Shown: positions 13,122 to 13,924 of the stretch, in pieces
How positions within the stretch are numbered: the first letter of the stretch is position 1
Layout of the letters: each line of letters starts with the position of its first letter
Notes under the pieces: generated by a model
What the model saw: the letters and a program-made list of their open reading frames with translations, nothing else
What the model was told of the DNA's origin: nothing
Databases searched by the model: none
DNA from: Flavobacteriaceae bacterium UBA3440
GTDB lineage: Bacteria > Bacteroidota > Bacteroidia > Flavobacteriales > Flavobacteriaceae
Length of the DNA stretch: 13,924 nucleotides
NCBI GenBank assembly: GCA_002378585.1
Contig: DFSJ01000022.1
Location: forward strand, 1-13,924
Reading direction: 5' to 3'
Position numbers and translations under genes: made by a program

Positions 13122-13924
13122 ATGGCTAAAGAAAAACCTACGCCCAAGAAACCTAAATTCAATATTTGGTGGATCTACACCATTGTAGCCATTGGCTTGC
13201 TCGGTCTTCAGTGGCTGGGTAGTGCAGGGTTTTCTAGCACACAAAAAACCTCCACCTATGAACTGCGATCATTCCTGGAACAAGGAGATGTAGCTAAGAT
13301 TATCGTAGTCACCAATACCAAACAAGCTAAGGTTTACCTTACCCCTGAAGCGCTTAAGCAAGAGCGACACAGCAAAGTAAATTCCCCGTCTTTTGGCTTG
13401 GGAGCTGGAATAGGACATCAATACGTCATTAATTACGGAGACTTACAAAACTTCGAAAATGAAGTAAAAAAAACCATTTCAGAAAATCAATTGACTACTG
13501 GATTGGATTACGAAACAGAATCCAACGTATTTGGAGACCTACTGCTCAGCATTCTTCCTTTTGTGTTGATTATCGGAGTGTGGATATTTATCATGCGCCG
13601 AATGTCTGGTGGTGGTGCCGGTGGTGCCGGTGGTCAAATTTTCAATATCGGAAAATCAAAAGCCAAACTATTTGATGAAAAATCAGACACCAGAACTTCA
13701 TTCAAAGATGTTGCAGGACTTGAAGGGGCCAAAGAAGAAATTGAAGAAATTGTGGAATTTCTGCGAAACCCTGAAAAATACACTTCTTTAGGTGGCAAAA
13801 TCCCTAAAGGCGCCCTATTAGTAGGCCCTCCAGGTACCGGAAAAACATTACTAGCCAAAGCAGTTGCTGGCGAAGCTAAGGTTCCTTTCTTTTCTTTATC
13901 TGGATCTGATTTTGTTGAAATGTT
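13122..13924 (+). CDS. ftsH: ATP-dependent zinc metalloprotease FtsH, N-terminal part (3' end outside window)
   Basis: Membrane-anchored AAA+ protease that degrades misfolded membrane proteins and selected regulators. The frame is open from the ATG at 13122 to the window end (267 codons), about 40% of a typical FtsH. The order is as expected: a lysine- and proline-rich cytoplasmic tail (1-14), a first membrane helix (about 16-35), a periplasmic domain (about 40-135), a second helix (about 139-158, [21 protein letters not shown]), a Gly/Ala linker (163-171), the FtsH-specific [15 protein letters not shown] and [13 protein letters not shown], and the Walker A motif GPPGTGKT (235-242). Walker B, the arginine fingers and the zinc HEXGH motif lie beyond the window and cannot be checked. 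The start is 3 bp after rsfS. The gene lacks a stop in the window simply because the sequence ends. Confidence 0.97.
   Translation, partial: MAKEKPTPKKPKFNIWWIYTIVAIGLLGLQWLGSAGFSSTQKTSTYELRSFLEQGDVAKIIVVTNTKQAKVYLTPEALKQERHSKVNSPSFGLGAGIGHQYVINYGDLQNFENEVKKTISENQLTTGLDYETESNVFGDLLLSILPFVLIIGVWIFIMRRMSGGGAGGAGGQIFNIGKSKAKLFDEKSDTRTSFKDVAGLEGAKEEIEEIVEFLRNPEKYTSLGGKIPKGALLVGPPGTGKTLLAKAVAGEAKVPFFSLSGSDFVEM
13608..13634 (+). repeat. Gly/Ala-coding micro-repeat in ftsH
   Basis: A 27-bp stretch made almost entirely of GGT and GCC codons (GGT GGT GGT GCC GGT GGT GCC GGT GGT) contains about two and a half copies of the 9-bp unit GGTGGTGCC. It encodes the flexible linker after the second membrane helix. 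Similar Gly-rich linkers are common in Bacteroidota FtsH; copy number could vary by slippage without breaking the frame. Confidence 0.7.

Noticed and set aside
1..13924. Mobile element, prophage, defence island or CRISPR array.
   Set aside because: All genes are conserved housekeeping or conserved-neighbourhood families, codon use looks even, and there are no long repeats, integrases or transposases.

Overview
The window looks like ordinary core genome of a Bacteroidota bacterium, most likely in or near the Flavobacteriales. The evidence is the FtsH N-terminus with its flavobacterial-type linker, the stand-alone PASTA protein next to rluD, the coaD / NUDIX / pyrE / birA / rsfS / ftsH neighbourhood, the lack of strong Shine-Dalgarno sequences, and repeated TAnnTTTG promoter elements typical of this phylum. 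I see no tRNA, rRNA, insertion sequence, CRISPR array, phage gene or sign of recent transfer. Coding density is very high: the longest stretch without a gene is 187 bp (6165-6351). Both ends cut genes (trpB on the left, ftsH on the right).

Layout. (1) 1-1176, plus strand: the 3' end of trpB, then trpA, the last step of tryptophan synthesis. (2) 1173-8750, minus strand, read right to left: a PASTA membrane protein, an RluD-type pseudouridine synthase and the peroxide-stress protein YaaA. After a 187-bp regulatory gap come a full-length pyruvate carboxylase and a secreted M20 peptidase. (3) 8840-10289, plus: ddl and coaD (D-Ala-D-Ala ligation and CoA synthesis). (4) 10290-10877, minus: a NUDIX hydrolase. 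(5) 10886-11927, plus: pyrE and a START/SRPBCC-like protein. (6) 11911-12651, minus: a monofunctional biotin ligase. (7) 12738 to the end, plus: rsfS and ftsH.

How the genes fit together. Pyruvate carboxylase carries a biotin-lysine site (K1115), and the ligase expected to charge it is encoded about 6 kb away as a catalytic-only BirA. The PASTA protein and Ddl are divergent neighbours across 89 bp, and both relate to peptidoglycan. Gene orientation alternates. The three tail-to-tail junctions have essentially no spacer (4-bp overlap, 0 bp, 17-bp overlap), and one head-to-head pair has starts 8 bp apart, so opposing transcripts must overlap.

The most interesting non-coding signal is the pyruvate carboxylase leader. 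A full Bacteroidota promoter (TTTG-N20-TATTTTTG) is followed at once by a 5' arm that can pair with either of two near-identical downstream arms, giving two mutually exclusive hairpins. One of them ends 3 nt before the GTG start codon. A second signal is an exact 7-bp inverted repeat with a 9-bp spacer in the PASTA/ddl divergent promoter region. I did not find a clearly new multi-gene system.
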